A DNA stretch of 27,506 nucleotides, from the NCBI GenBank assembly GCA_020052975.1, contig JAGVOC010000456.1:1-27506 (forward strand), given 5' to 3'. This DNA comes from Desulfobacterales bacterium (GTDB taxonomy: Bacteria; Desulfobacterota; Desulfobacteria; Desulfobacterales; RPRI01). Below are positions 1-9,400 of the stretch, one piece after another. The translations under genes were made by a program, and so were the position numbers. The notes under the pieces are model-generated. The model was not told where the DNA came from. It made no database searches and saw nothing but the letters and a program-made list of their open reading frames with translations. How positions within the stretch are numbered: position 1 is the stretch's first letter; every line of letters begins with the position of its first letter.

Positions 1-1
1 G

Positions 2-1312
2 AGAAGAACAGTTTCGAATCTGGAGAGACGGCAGCGAATGACATTGTCAGAAGTTGCCGTCTTAAGAAAGCCACCGACAAGGTCGGTGGTAGTTTACATG
101 CCTTTTGGCAGGCGCTTAAGGCCTGATTTGTATTTTGCCGCCCATAAAAAATTTGAAGAGGCAGGAAGGCGAATCAGGTCGGAACTTCAAGAGAAAAATA
201 TCCCTGTATTTAAATCGGACGTGGTATCACGCCTTGTAAAAAATGGCGGAACCCTGTCAAATGAAGACCTGAAGGATATTGTATTCTCTTTCCGTGATTT
301 TTCAGATTCCCACGGAATTAAAAACCAGGAAATACCCCCGGACCTGTCCCTTTCACTATTTTCAGAATTGAACAGAAAACACGATGAACTTGTTTATCCT
401 GAAGACAATTCCGGCTCTCCGGTTTTCTGGTACAGGGAATGGGATGCGAATCTGTGCGATTACCTTAATGATCATGTGAGAGTTATAGAAAGAAAAATTG
501 AAGGGATAAAAAGCGATTTTTATGCGGACACTCTTAAACGTTACAGGGGAACGGTTAAGAGAATACGCCGGGAATTTGAGCTGCTCAGGCCTGAAGAGAT
601 AAAAACCCTGCGGCAATGGGTTGAAGGAGAAGAATTTGATTACCGGGCGCTCCTTGATTTTGCCGTCGACAAAAAAGCCGGGCTGATTCCTTCAGACAGG
701 CTCTATATAAAAAGAATCAAGCAGGAGCGGGATATAGCCGCACTTTTGCTTATTGATCTTTCCCGGTCAACATCGGGTCTTGTTATGGAAGCAAATAAAT
801 CGGTACATGAAATCATAAAAGAGGCTGCGGTGCTATTCTGTGAAGCCCTTAATGTTGCGGGAGACAGGTTCGCCGTTGCAGGCTTTTCAGGAACAGGAAG
901 GCTTGGGGTCGATTACTATGCCATTAAAGACTTCTCAGAAATCATGGATGATACGATAAGGAGGAGAATAAACGCTGTTTCTCCACAGAGAAGGACAAGA
1001 ATGGGGGCTGCAATACGCCACGCAACCAGGCAGCTTGAAAAAGTGCCTTCAAGAGGGCGCCTGCTTTTAATTATAAGCGATGGTTTTCCCAACGACACTG
1101 ATTACAAGCAGGTTTATGCCATAGAGGATACGCGCAGGGCGATATTTGAAGCACAATCCAAAAAAATATATGTTCGCGCCATAACCGTCGACATTTCCCC
1201 GGATTCCAGGCTGGATGATCTTTACGGACATTTTCACCATAATGTCATTTCAGACGTTCGCCAGCTTCCGGACAGGCTTTTAAGGATTTATGGTACCTTG
1301 ACAAGGCAATGA
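2..1312 (+). CDS. NorD/CbbO-like VWA-domain protein, 5' end outside window
   Basis: The frame is open to the window edge (codons from base 2), so the ATG at 38 is probably internal and the gene is 5'-partial. The C-terminal 200 residues form a von Willebrand A domain. The MIDAS motif is visible as DLSRS (DxSxS), followed by a Thr in RRTRMGAA and an Asp in SDGFPND. The YAIEDTRRAIFEA segment and the closing RQLPDRLLRIYGTLTR are typical of NorD/CbbO proteins. Members of that family work with a MoxR-type AAA+ ATPase (NorQ/CbbQ) to activate metalloenzymes. The ATPase partner would lie upstream, outside the window. Which enzyme is activated here cannot be told. There is no clear terminator after the stop. 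The family call is confident, the substrate unknown. Confidence 0.8.
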   Translation, partial: RRTVSNLERRQRMTLSEVAVLRKPPTRSVVVYMPFGRRLRPDLYFAAHKKFEEAGRRIRSELQEKNIPVFKSDVVSRLVKNGGTLSNEDLKDIVFSFRDFSDSHGIKNQEIPPDLSLSLFSELNRKHDELVYPEDNSGSPVFWYREWDANLCDYLNDHVRVIERKIEGIKSDFYADTLKRYRGTVKRIRREFELLRPEEIKTLRQWVEGEEFDYRALLDFAVDKKAGLIPSDRLYIKRIKQERDIAALLLIDLSRSTSGLVMEANKSVHEIIKEAAVLFCEALNVAGDRFAVAGFSGTGRLGVDYYAIKDFSEIMDDTIRRRINAVSPQRRTRMGAAIRHATRQLEKVPSRGRLLLIISDGFPNDTDYKQVYAIEDTRRAIFEAQSKKIYVRAITVDISPDSRLDDLYGHFHHNVISDVRQLPDRLLRIYGTLTRQ

Positions 1313-1403
1313 CACTAAAGCTTTTCCATCTACTGAGCGGTCATTTTTAAATATCCTTTGACAAAAATCAATTAAAATGCAAAAAAATACAAACTGTTGC
1401 GCA

Positions 1404-1412
1404 TGATATAAT
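1404..1412 (+). promoter_or_regulatory. Extended -10 promoter candidate for the hsdM operon
   Basis: TGATATAAT at 1404-1412 is a perfect TATAAT preceded by TGN, i.e. an extended -10 element, which can work without a good -35. Transcription would start near 1419-1420, leaving a leader of about 110 bases before the hsdM ATG at 1531. It is the best promoter-like sequence in the AT-rich gap between the VWA gene and hsdM. A start near 1420 also argues against translation from the TTG at 1420. Confidence 0.5.
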
Positions 1413-1530
1413 TTTTAATTTGTGCAAACAGCTTTGTTCCCGCCTTTCATTTATAATTACCAAAAATTTTTCCTGCTTTGGCAGATTCTTGACCCAGGCT
1501 GTAGAGCAGGATGTGTCATACGGAGAGAGA

Positions 1531-3141
1531 ATGCCTAAAGCCAAGAAGTCAAAGAGTAGGAATATCAAGCAGGAATCTATTGAAGCAAAGCTCTGGCAAT
1601 CCGCTGATAAACTGCGTAAAAACATGGATGCCGCTGAATATAAGCATGTAGTGCTCGGTCTGATTTTTCTGAAATACATATCCGATGCATTTGGGGTTCT
1701 GCATTCCAAACTGGTAAAGGGCAAGGGCGAATATGAAGGCGCTGACCCTGAAGATCCAAACGAATACACCGCTGAAAAAGTTTTCTTTGTCCCGCCTGTC
1801 GCCCGCTGGAAACATATTTCAGATAATGCCAAAAAGACCGAAATCCTTCTCGATAACGGTAAAAAAGTAGATATTGGCGGCTATGTGGACGAAGCCATGG
1901 AAGCCATTGAACGCCGGAACCCTTCTCTAAAAGGCGTTCTTCCGAAAGTTTATGCCCGCCAGAATCTTGACCGGGCAAGTCTTGGGGGTCTTATCGACCT
2001 TGTCGGCACAATTGCGTTAGGCACCGAAGAAGCGCAAAGCAAGGATGTGCTCGGGCAGGTGTATGAATATTTCCTCGGGCAATTCGCGCTTGCCGAGGGG
2101 AAAAAGGGAGGTCAGTTCTACACCCCCAGAAGCGTTGTCAATCTGCTGGTTGAAATGCTTGAACCTTACGAAGGCCGCGTTTTCGATCCTTGCTGCGGGT
2201 CAGGCGGCATGTTTGTTCAGAGCGAGAAGTTCATTAAAGCCCATCAGGACCATTACAAAAATAAAGGAAATGGTCTCTCCTTGAATCCATTAGACAGAAT
2301 TTCAATTTACGGGCAGGAGTCCAACCAGACCACCTGGCGTCTTGCCAAAATGAACCTTGCAATTCGCGGAATCGACAGCTCAAATATCAAGTGGAACAAT
2401 GAAGGCTCCTTTCTTAACAACGCCCACAAAGATCTGAAGGCGGACTTCATAATTGCCAATCCGCCGTTCAACGATTCCGACTGGTCGGGTGATCTTTTAA
2501 AAGATGATGCCCGATGGAAATACGGGATACCGCCAACAGGCAATGCCAACTATGCATGGATTCAACATTTTATCTATCACATGTCGCAAAAAGGCATGGC
2601 CGGTTTTGTGCTCGCCAAAGGGTCTCTTACGTCAAAAACCAACGGGGAAGGGCAAACCCGTAAAGCGATTATTGAGGCGGGGCTTCTCGACTGCATCGTC
2701 AACCTTCCTGCAAAACTCTTTCTGAATACACAGATACCAGCCTGTCTCTGGTTCCTGTCACGCAGAAAAGAAGGTCGTCTGGACAAAGTTCTGTTTATCG
2801 ACGCCCGCAATCTCGGCTATCTTATTAACCGCCGGACAAAAGATTTTACCGATGAAGACATTGCAAAAATAACAGAGACTTACCACCACTGGCACAACAA
2901 GACAGATAGTTACGAGGATGTGCCGGGCTTTTGTAAATCCGTATCGCTCGATGAAATCAGAGAAAAAGATTACGTGCTAACGCCGGGGCGCTACATCGGC
3001 CTGCCGGAAGATGAGGACGATTTTGACTTTGCAGAACGGTTCGCAAAACTCAAGGCGGAACTTGACGAGCAGATGAAAGAGGAAGTGCAGCTTAACGAAC
3101 TAATCAGGAAGAACCTCGCCAAGCTGGAGTTTAAGGAATGA
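1531..3141 (+). CDS. hsdM: Type I restriction-modification DNA methyltransferase subunit HsdM
   Basis: This is the adenine-N6 methyltransferase subunit of a type I restriction-modification enzyme. It methylates the site chosen by HsdS and is also part of the restriction complex. The 536-residue protein has an N-terminal HsdM helical domain (ESIEAKLWQSADKLRKNMD onward). It then has the SAM-binding motif I DPCCGSGG at about 219-226 and the catalytic NPPF at 310-313. I chose the ATG at 1531 because GGAGAGAG lies just upstream and the protein then starts MPKAKKSKS, a usual HsdM beginning. A longer frame from TTG 1420 has no ribosome site. The stop overlaps the next start in ATGA (3138-3141), so translation is probably coupled. 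No key residue appears to be missing. Confidence 0.95.
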   Translation: MPKAKKSKSRNIKQESIEAKLWQSADKLRKNMDAAEYKHVVLGLIFLKYISDAFGVLHSKLVKGKGEYEGADPEDPNEYTAEKVFFVPPVARWKHISDNAKKTEILLDNGKKVDIGGYVDEAMEAIERRNPSLKGVLPKVYARQNLDRASLGGLIDLVGTIALGTEEAQSKDVLGQVYEYFLGQFALAEGKKGGQFYTPRSVVNLLVEMLEPYEGRVFDPCCGSGGMFVQSEKFIKAHQDHYKNKGNGLSLNPLDRISIYGQESNQTTWRLAKMNLAIRGIDSSNIKWNNEGSFLNNAHKDLKADFIIANPPFNDSDWSGDLLKDDARWKYGIPPTGNANYAWIQHFIYHMSQKGMAGFVLAKGSLTSKTNGEGQTRKAIIEAGLLDCIVNLPAKLFLNTQIPACLWFLSRRKEGRLDKVLFIDARNLGYLINRRTKDFTDEDIAKITETYHHWHNKTDSYEDVPGFCKSVSLDEIREKDYVLTPGRYIGLPEDEDDFDFAERFAKLKAELDEQMKEEVQLNELIRKNLAKLEFKE

Positions 3142-4256
3142 CAGCTTCTAAAAAAAATCTTACCTTTGTTCGGCTTGTTGATTCGATCAAAGAAGTTGAT
3201 CTTCAACTTGCGCAGCAGGCCGGCAGGGCTGTTAACATCAGTTTGACACTGAGAAACTGGTTGATCGGCCTCTATATTTCTGAATTTGAGTTGCGCGGTT
3301 TGGATAGGGCTGGGTACGGTGACAGACTTTTGGCAAGCTTATCGGCCGAATTGGAAAAAATCAATGTGAGCGCCTGCGGGAAACGGCAACTTTATCAGCA
3401 CCTCCGTTTTTACCAAACCTATCCTCAGATATTGCGGTCACTGACCGCACAATTGCAGAATTTGGTTCCGGAAGGCATTCCCGGCATTCAGGGAAAAGTG
3501 CGGTCGGCGACCGCAATATCCTGCATTGATCCGCAGCTGCTTCTGCAACGGCTTTCCTATACGCATATCGAACATCTGGTTGCCATCGACGACGACACCA
3601 AACGTACCTTTTACGAAGTCGAATGCATCAGGGCGAACTGGTCGGTGCGGGAACTCAAGCGCCAGATAGCCACACTCTATTATGAACGCTCCGGGCTGTC
3701 CAAAAACAAGAAGAAGCTCGCCGAAATTGTTCAGTCAGGCGCCGAAACGGCAGATCCGAAGCTGAACATCCGCGACCCTTATATCTTTGAGTTTCTCGGT
3801 CTCAAATCCAGAGAGGTAATGGGGGAGTCAAGCCTTGAAAATGCCCTGCTCGATAAATTAGAAGACTTCCTTCTGGAACTCGGCCACGGGTTCTGTTTCG
3901 AGACGCGGCAAAAGCGCATTCTCATCGGCAGCAGGCATTATTTTGTAGATCTTGTGTTTTACCACCGGATTCTCAAATGCCATGTTCTGATCGAACTAAA
4001 AATCGATGAATTCAATCACGAACACATAGGCCAGCTCAATACCTATGTGAGCTGGTATAAGAAAAACGTCATGTCCGAAGGTGATAATCCGCCGGTAGGT
4101 ATTTTGTTATGCACTCAAAAAGACCATCCACTCGTAGAATACGCACTTGCCGGAATGGACAACAATCTTTTTGTATCGAAATACCAGCTTGAACTCCCGA
4201 AGAAAGAAGATATGCAGAAGTTTATTGAGGAGCAGATGAGGGAGGTGAAGGAATGA
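3138..4256 (+). CDS. DUF1016 (YhcG-type) PD-(D/E)XK nuclease
   Basis: The 372-residue protein has the DUF1016 N-terminal domain (about 10-180, including RNWLIGLYISEFE and the RFYQTYPQI region). A C-terminal PD-(D/E)XK nuclease domain follows, with D271 (YFVDLVFYH) and E286-L-K288 (LIELKID) as the probable metal and catalytic residues. Family members are often found inside type I restriction loci. Their exact role is not settled, but DNA cleavage or accessory restriction is likely. The gene starts inside the hsdM stop codon and its own stop overlaps the ATG of a PIN-domain remnant at 4253. It keeps a full-length frame and all expected nuclease residues, so it looks functional. Confidence 0.88.
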   Translation: MTASKKNLTFVRLVDSIKEVDLQLAQQAGRAVNISLTLRNWLIGLYISEFELRGLDRAGYGDRLLASLSAELEKINVSACGKRQLYQHLRFYQTYPQILRSLTAQLQNLVPEGIPGIQGKVRSATAISCIDPQLLLQRLSYTHIEHLVAIDDDTKRTFYEVECIRANWSVRELKRQIATLYYERSGLSKNKKKLAEIVQSGAETADPKLNIRDPYIFEFLGLKSREVMGESSLENALLDKLEDFLLELGHGFCFETRQKRILIGSRHYFVDLVFYHRILKCHVLIELKIDEFNHEHIGQLNTYVSWYKKNVMSEGDNPPVGILLCTQKDHPLVEYALAGMDNNLFVSKYQLELPKKEDMQKFIEEQMREVKE

Positions 4257-4324
4257 AGGCATTACTTGATACAAATATCATCATACACCGTGAAGCAAGC
4301 CGTGTCATAAGTCGCGACAAATGA
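4253..4324 (+). pseudogene. N-terminal remnant of a PIN-domain protein (23 codons)
   Basis: An ATG overlapping the previous stop opens a 23-codon frame that begins MKALLDTNIIIHREASRV and ends at TGA 4322-4324. LDTNIIIH is the classic first strand of a PIN ribonuclease, carrying the first catalytic Asp. Everything after residue 23 is missing, and the ASCH gene begins 15 bases later. From memory of similar loci, an intact PIN protein of this type sits at this spot in related type I restriction operons, sometimes with acetyltransferase and ASCH parts. I infer an internal deletion that removed the toxin-like part but kept the translational coupling point. It might also serve only as a leader peptide. 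Confidence 0.6.
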
Positions 4325-4339
4325 GGGAGACCAAGACTG

Positions 4340-4723
4340 ATGAAAGTATTGTTGTCGATTAAACCGGAATTTGCTGAAATGATATTTTCCGGAACAAAAA
4401 AATACGAGTTCCGTCGTTCTGTTTTTAAGAATCCTGATGTGAAAACCATTGTTGTTTATGCGTCTTCTCCTGTGCGGAAAGTTATCGGCGAGTTCGAGAT
4501 AGGAGCGATCATTAACGACCAATTGGCAGCATTATGGGAACGAACAAAGAAATATGCCGGTATAAACGAGGATTATTTTTTTAAGTATTTCGCGAATAAA
4601 GAATACGGCTATGCCATCCATATAAAGAATGTAACAAAATACAGAAAAGCATTGTGCTTGTGTGCAGACTTTAATGCTACACCGCCACAGTCTTTTATGT
4701 ATTTGAACGTGGGAACGGTATGA
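4340..4723 (+). CDS. ASCH-domain protein
   Basis: This 127-residue protein looks like an ASCH domain: MKVLLSIKPEFAEMIFSG at the N terminus, then KKYEFRR, a VVYASSPVRKVIGEFE strand region, and a C-terminal YRKALCL segment. ASCH domains share the PUA/EVE beta-barrel fold and are thought to bind RNA or modified nucleotides. A GAGGGAG ribosome site lies 11-18 bases before the ATG. The 3' end overlaps hsdS in ATGA (4720-4723). Its place in the restriction operon, directly after the PIN remnant, suggests that it was once the partner or the C-terminal domain of that protein. Its role in restriction is unknown. Confidence 0.75.
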   Translation: MKVLLSIKPEFAEMIFSGTKKYEFRRSVFKNPDVKTIVVYASSPVRKVIGEFEIGAIINDQLAALWERTKKYAGINEDYFFKYFANKEYGYAIHIKNVTKYRKALCLCADFNATPPQSFMYLNVGTV

Positions 4724-5916
4724 GTGAGTGGAAGGAATGCAAGATAGCTGATGCTCCCTTTGAAATTATTGATGGGGATAGAGGAACCAATTATCCTAAA
4801 CAAGATGAATTCAATCAAAATGGCTATTGTCTTTTTCTAAATGCAAAGAATGTAACAACAAATGGGTTTGCCTTTAATGAATGCTATTTCATCTCAAAAG
4901 AAAAAGACAAAATACTAAGAAAAGGTAAACTTCAAAGGAATGACATTATTTTAACAACGCGAGGAACGGTGGGTAATATTGGTTTTTTCAATGAAAGAAT
5001 ACCCTATGATAATATTCGAATTAACTCTGGAATGGTCATTATACGATCTGATCCCAATGGTATTTTGCCAGGATATACTCATCAGTTATTCAAATATCTT
5101 AAAGGTGATTTTGATGTATTTGCCACTGGAAGTGCACAACCACAATTACCGATTAGGGATTTAAAGGAAATTTCTTTTATCCTCCCCCCGCTCCTCGAAC
5201 AGCATGCCATTGCCGGTGTGCTTTCCAGCCTTGACGACAAGATCGACCTTCTGCACCGGCAGAACAAAACGCTGGAAGGAATGGCCGAAGCCCTCTGGCG
5301 GAAGATGTTTGTGGAAGAGGCAGCCCCGGGGTGGAAGAAGGGGAAATTGGGGGACTATATCACCGTAAAAGGTGGGACTACACCGAGTACAAAGAATCCA
5401 GAGTTTTGGAATGGAAACATTTGTTGGACTTCACCGCGTGATTTATCAGGTTCCAATAAAGTGTTTTTACATGAAACAGAAAGAAGAATTACTGAAAAAG
5501 GATTGACTCAGATTGGTTCTGGTTTATTACCAGTTGGAACTGTGCTTTTATCTTCACGGGCACCGATTGGATATTTAACCATTTCAAATATTCCTGTCGC
5601 AATAAATCAAGGCTATATCGCGGTTATTTGTGATCGTTTATTTTCAAATTCTTATATGTTCCTTTGGATCAAATCAAATATGGATTTAATTATTGGTTCT
5701 GCTAACGGTTCAACTTTTTTAGAAATTTCCAAATCAGTCTTCAAATCATTGGAAGCAAACGTTCCGAACGAAAGTGACCTTGAGAAATTTGACTTAACTA
5801 CGAAACCTGTATTCGGTAAAATTTTGGCAAATGAGATCCAAATCCGCACACTCTCCCGTACGCGCGATACGCTGTTGCCGAAGCTGATGAGCGGCGAAGT
5901 GAGGGTCAGATTATGA
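4720..5916 (+). CDS. hsdS: Type I restriction-modification specificity subunit HsdS
   Basis: HsdS recognises the two halves of the DNA target. The 398-residue protein has two target-recognition domains (about 1-150 and 205-365), each followed by a conserved helical spacer. The first spacer reads LPPLLEQHAIAGVLSSLDDKIDLL and then NKTLEGMAEALWRKMF; the second ends with RDTLLPKLMSGEVRV. The two recognition domains are clearly richer in A+T than the spacers and the flanking genes, which fits exchange of recognition domains by recombination. The target sequence cannot be predicted from sequence alone. The gene is coupled to its neighbours by ATGA overlaps on both sides and its length is normal. 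Confidence 0.93.
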   Translation: MSEWKECKIADAPFEIIDGDRGTNYPKQDEFNQNGYCLFLNAKNVTTNGFAFNECYFISKEKDKILRKGKLQRNDIILTTRGTVGNIGFFNERIPYDNIRINSGMVIIRSDPNGILPGYTHQLFKYLKGDFDVFATGSAQPQLPIRDLKEISFILPPLLEQHAIAGVLSSLDDKIDLLHRQNKTLEGMAEALWRKMFVEEAAPGWKKGKLGDYITVKGGTTPSTKNPEFWNGNICWTSPRDLSGSNKVFLHETERRITEKGLTQIGSGLLPVGTVLLSSRAPIGYLTISNIPVAINQGYIAVICDRLFSNSYMFLWIKSNMDLIIGSANGSTFLEISKSVFKSLEANVPNESDLEKFDLTTKPVFGKILANEIQIRTLSRTRDTLLPKLMSGEVRVRL

Positions 5917-6464
5917 CAGAAAACAAACTGATACCGCAGCATGGCGGATTCCGCAAACTGCGCAGCTTTCAATGCGCCCAGATTGTCTATGACGGAACTG
6001 TTATTTTCTGTGATCGTTTTGTGGACAAAAAATCGAGAACCCACGATCAGATGGTCCAGGCTGCCCGTAGCGGGGTTCAAAATATCGCTGAAGGAAGCCT
6101 TGCTTCAGCAACATCAAAGAAAACCGAGCTGAAATTAACCGGAGTTGCCAGAGCCAGTCTCGGTGAATTACTGCTCGATTTCGAAGATTTCCTGCGGCAG
6201 AAAAAAATGCGCCGGTGGGCCAAAGATGATCCTGAAGCTTTAGAGGTAAGGGGAAAATTCAGGTCTGACAAGTCGGACTCGTCAGACAATTATCCTTTTT
6301 CGGAGCTGCCTGCGGAGCGACTGGCAAACACGCTCATCTGCCTTATAAACCAGGCAAGCTATCTGTTATGGCAGCAGATGAAATTTCTGGAAAAAGAGTT
6401 TCTAAATACCGGTGGTTTTACAGAGCGCATGTATAAAACTCGAAAAAACCTGAGGAAATATTAA
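5913..6464 (+). CDS. Four-helix-bundle protein between hsdS and hsdR
   Basis: The 183-residue protein resembles the four-helix-bundle (S23-like) family with a suffix domain. The AARSGVQNIAEGS motif, SLGELLLDFEDFLRQ and a C-terminal INQASYLLWQQMKFLE helix are visible. Proteins of this kind recur between hsdS and hsdR, but their function is unknown. A loop at about residues 117-125 is made of a 9-base repeat (SDKSDSSDN), the same repeat that occurs in the next gene. The start overlaps the hsdS stop (ATGA) and the end overlaps hsdR (TAATG), so the subunit is made together with the restriction enzyme. An accessory or assembly role is an inference. Confidence 0.78.
   Translation: MTENKLIPQHGGFRKLRSFQCAQIVYDGTVIFCDRFVDKKSRTHDQMVQAARSGVQNIAEGSLASATSKKTELKLTGVARASLGELLLDFEDFLRQKKMRRWAKDDPEALEVRGKFRSDKSDSSDNYPFSELPAERLANTLICLINQASYLLWQQMKFLEKEFLNTGGFTERMYKTRKNLRKY
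6263..6289 (+). repeat. Three 9-bp repeat units inside the four-helix-bundle gene
   Basis: The units are GTCTGACAA, GTCGGACTC and GTCAGACAA. They are in frame and encode SDK/SDS/SDN. The same consensus (GTCKGACAA) recurs at 7171-7206 in hsdR. Confidence 0.75.
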
Positions 6465-9400
6465 TGCCCGCCTTCACCGAATCCGAAATCGAAAGCTTTT
6501 CTCTTGACGAACTTAACCAACTCGGCTTTTCCTACATTCCGGGGCCGTCAATTGCGCCCGATGCTGAAACGACACAGGCTTCCCTGATAGCCGAATCGGT
6601 GTCTCCATTCGGCGGACCGGAAAAGCGGACAAGCTATGGCGATGTCGTTTTAAGGCATACGCTGGAACAGGCCATCAACCGCCTGAATCCTGCGTTGCCG
6701 GAAACAACGCGGCAGGAGGCCCTTAAAGCGGCATTATCCGTATATTCTCCCCAGCTTATTGATGCGAACGAAGCCTTTCATAAGATGCTTGCCGAAGGCG
6801 TTCCGGTTACAGTGATAAAAGACGGCCAGGAACGCGGCGAGCGGGTCTGGCTGGTTGATTTCCAGAACCCGGAGAACAATCTTTTCTTTGCCATAAATCA
6901 GTTTACCGTTATCGAACGCAATCAGAACAAACGGCCCGATGTGATTCTCTGTATAAACGGTCTCCCTCTTGTGGTTATGGAACTCAAGAATCCGGCGGAT
7001 AAACATGCCACTGTCCGCAAGGCTTATGATCAGATTCAGACCTATAAAACGGTCATTCCTTCACTCTTTTTCTATAATGTTTTTTGTGTGATTTCAGACG
7101 GTCTGGAAGCAAAGGCGGGAACTATCTCATCCGCTTTCAGCAGGTTCCAGACATGGAAAAAGCCGGATCAGTCGGACAAGTCTGACAAGTCGAACAGGTC
7201 GGACAAAGTAAGTCAGCTTGAAGTGCTGATCAGAGGCATGCTGAACCCGGCAACGCTGCTTGATTTGATCCGGAACTTCATTGTTTTTGAAAAAGATAAA
7301 AAGACAGACGCCAAAACCGGACTTACGCAGATTGAGACCGTGAAAAAAATTGCGGCCTACCATCAGTATCACGCGGTGAATAAAGCTGTGGAAAGCACGC
7401 GTTTAGCTATAGCCGAAAAAGGGAACCGCAAGGCAGGCGTAATATGGCACACACAGGGTTCAGGGAAAAGCCTTTCCATGGTTTTTTACGCGGGCAAACT
7501 GATCCACAACCTGGATAACCCGACCATTGTTGTCATTACCGACCGGAACGATCTTGACCAGCAGCTTTTTGATACCTTTGCCGCATCAACAAGCCTGCTC
7601 GGCCAGTCTCCGGTGCAGGCGGAAACCCGCGAGCATTTGAAGATCCTGCTTAAGGTGGCTTCCGGCGGGGTCGTGTTTACGACCATTCAGAAGTTTTTCC
7701 CGGACACTTCGACAGGCTCAATGTCCGACCGTGTCGCGTACGACCTGTTGTCGGAGCGCCGCAATATCATAGTTATTGCGGACGAAGCGCATCGTACTCA
7801 ATACGGATTTCAGGCAAAGCTGATTGACACGAAGGACGATGCCGGCAAGCTCAACGGAAAGCGTATTGCCTATGGCTTTGCCAAGTATCTGCGGGATGCC
7901 GTTCCCAACGCAACCTTTATCGGCTTTACCGGCACGCCGGTGGAAAGCATCGACATAAACACGCCGGCGGTATTCGGCGATTACATCGATATATACGACA
8001 TTGCCCAGGCCGTGGAAGACGGGGCAACGGTAAAAATTTACTATGAAAGCCGCCTTGCTAAAGTTAACCTGACTGAAGATGGCCGGAGGCTGATAGAAGA
8101 ATTTGACAGGGAGATGACTGATGACGGAGCTTCCGAAACCCTGAAGGCTAAAGTCAAATGGACAAAACTTGAAGCCATTGTCGGCCATCCTGAGCGTTTG
8201 AAGAATTTGGCGCGGGATATCATTGCACATTACGAGAAGCGCGCGGAAATATTTGTCGGCAAGGCCATGATTGTGACCATGAGCCGCCGCATAGCAGTGG
8301 CTCTTTACGATGAAATCATTGCGTTAAGGCCTCAGTGGCACAGTGAAGACCTGAAGGCCGGAACTTTGAAAGTCGTCATGACATCGTCCTCTTCCGATAA
8401 AATGGAGTTTGATCCGGAAGATCCGGACAGCCTGGTGATTCCCGCATATCATAGGACGAATAAAAATGACCGCCGCCTGCTTTCCGACCGCATGAAAGAC
8501 CCGCAGGATGAGTTGAAACTTGTTATTGTTCGGGATATGTGGCTTACCGGCTTTGATGTTCCCTGCCTCCACACCCTTTACATCGACAAGCTGATGAAAA
8601 GGCACACCCTCATGCAGGCAATTGCACGAGTGAACCGTGTTTTCATGGATAAACCCGGCGGACTTGTCGTTGACTACATCGGTATCGGCACCGCGCTCAA
8701 AGAGGCTCTTGCCTTCTATTCCAGTTCGGGCGGGAAAGGCGATCCTGCGGAGACACAGGCAAAAGCGCTTGAATTACTGATAGAAAAAATCGAAGTTGTG
8801 CGCCAGATGTTCCATGGATTTGATTATATGCGTTTTTTCAGAGTCGGCACTTCCGAGCGCCTTTCTATTATCCTTTACGCCGAGGAATTCATACTTTCAA
8901 TAGAACAGGGCAAAGACCGATTTATCAAAGAGTCAACTGCGCTTTCAAAGCTTTTTGCGCTGGCTGTCCCGCATGAAGAAGCGCTTGCCTTGACCGATGA
9001 AATCGCTTTCTTCCAGTCCATACGAGCGCGGCTGCTGAAGTTTGAAGGCGATGGAGATAACGGCGATAAAAAGAACTATGAATCCGCTATCCGGCAGATT
9101 GTAAATCAGGCGGTTGAATCAACCGAAGTTGTGGATATTTTTGATGCGGCAGGTATCAGAAAGCCGGACATTTCATTGCTCTCTGAAGAATTCCTGCAAG
9201 ATGTCAAAAAGATGGCGCACAAGAACCTTGGCATTGAACTCTTGAAGAAGATTCTAAATGATGAAATCAAGGTACGGCTTAAATTCAACATTACAGAAGG
9301 GAAGAACCTTCTGGATATGCTTGAGGCATCGATCAAGAAATACCAGAACAACCTTTTGACAACCGCAGAAATTATCGAAGAATTACTGGCAATCGCCAGG

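Noticed and set aside
1358..1363. TTGACA as -35 box of the hsdM promoter
   Set aside because: No acceptable -10 lies 16-18 bases downstream, and TATAAT at 1407 is too far away. The extended -10 stands alone.
1420..1530. Upstream extension of hsdM from a TTG codon
   Set aside because: It coincides with the expected transcription start of the extended -10 promoter, lacks a ribosome site, and adds residues not seen in HsdM. The ATG at 1531 has GGAGAGAG and the normal N terminus.
6263..7206. CRISPR-like array from the 9-bp repeats
   Set aside because: Units are contiguous without spacers and lie in frame inside two genes.
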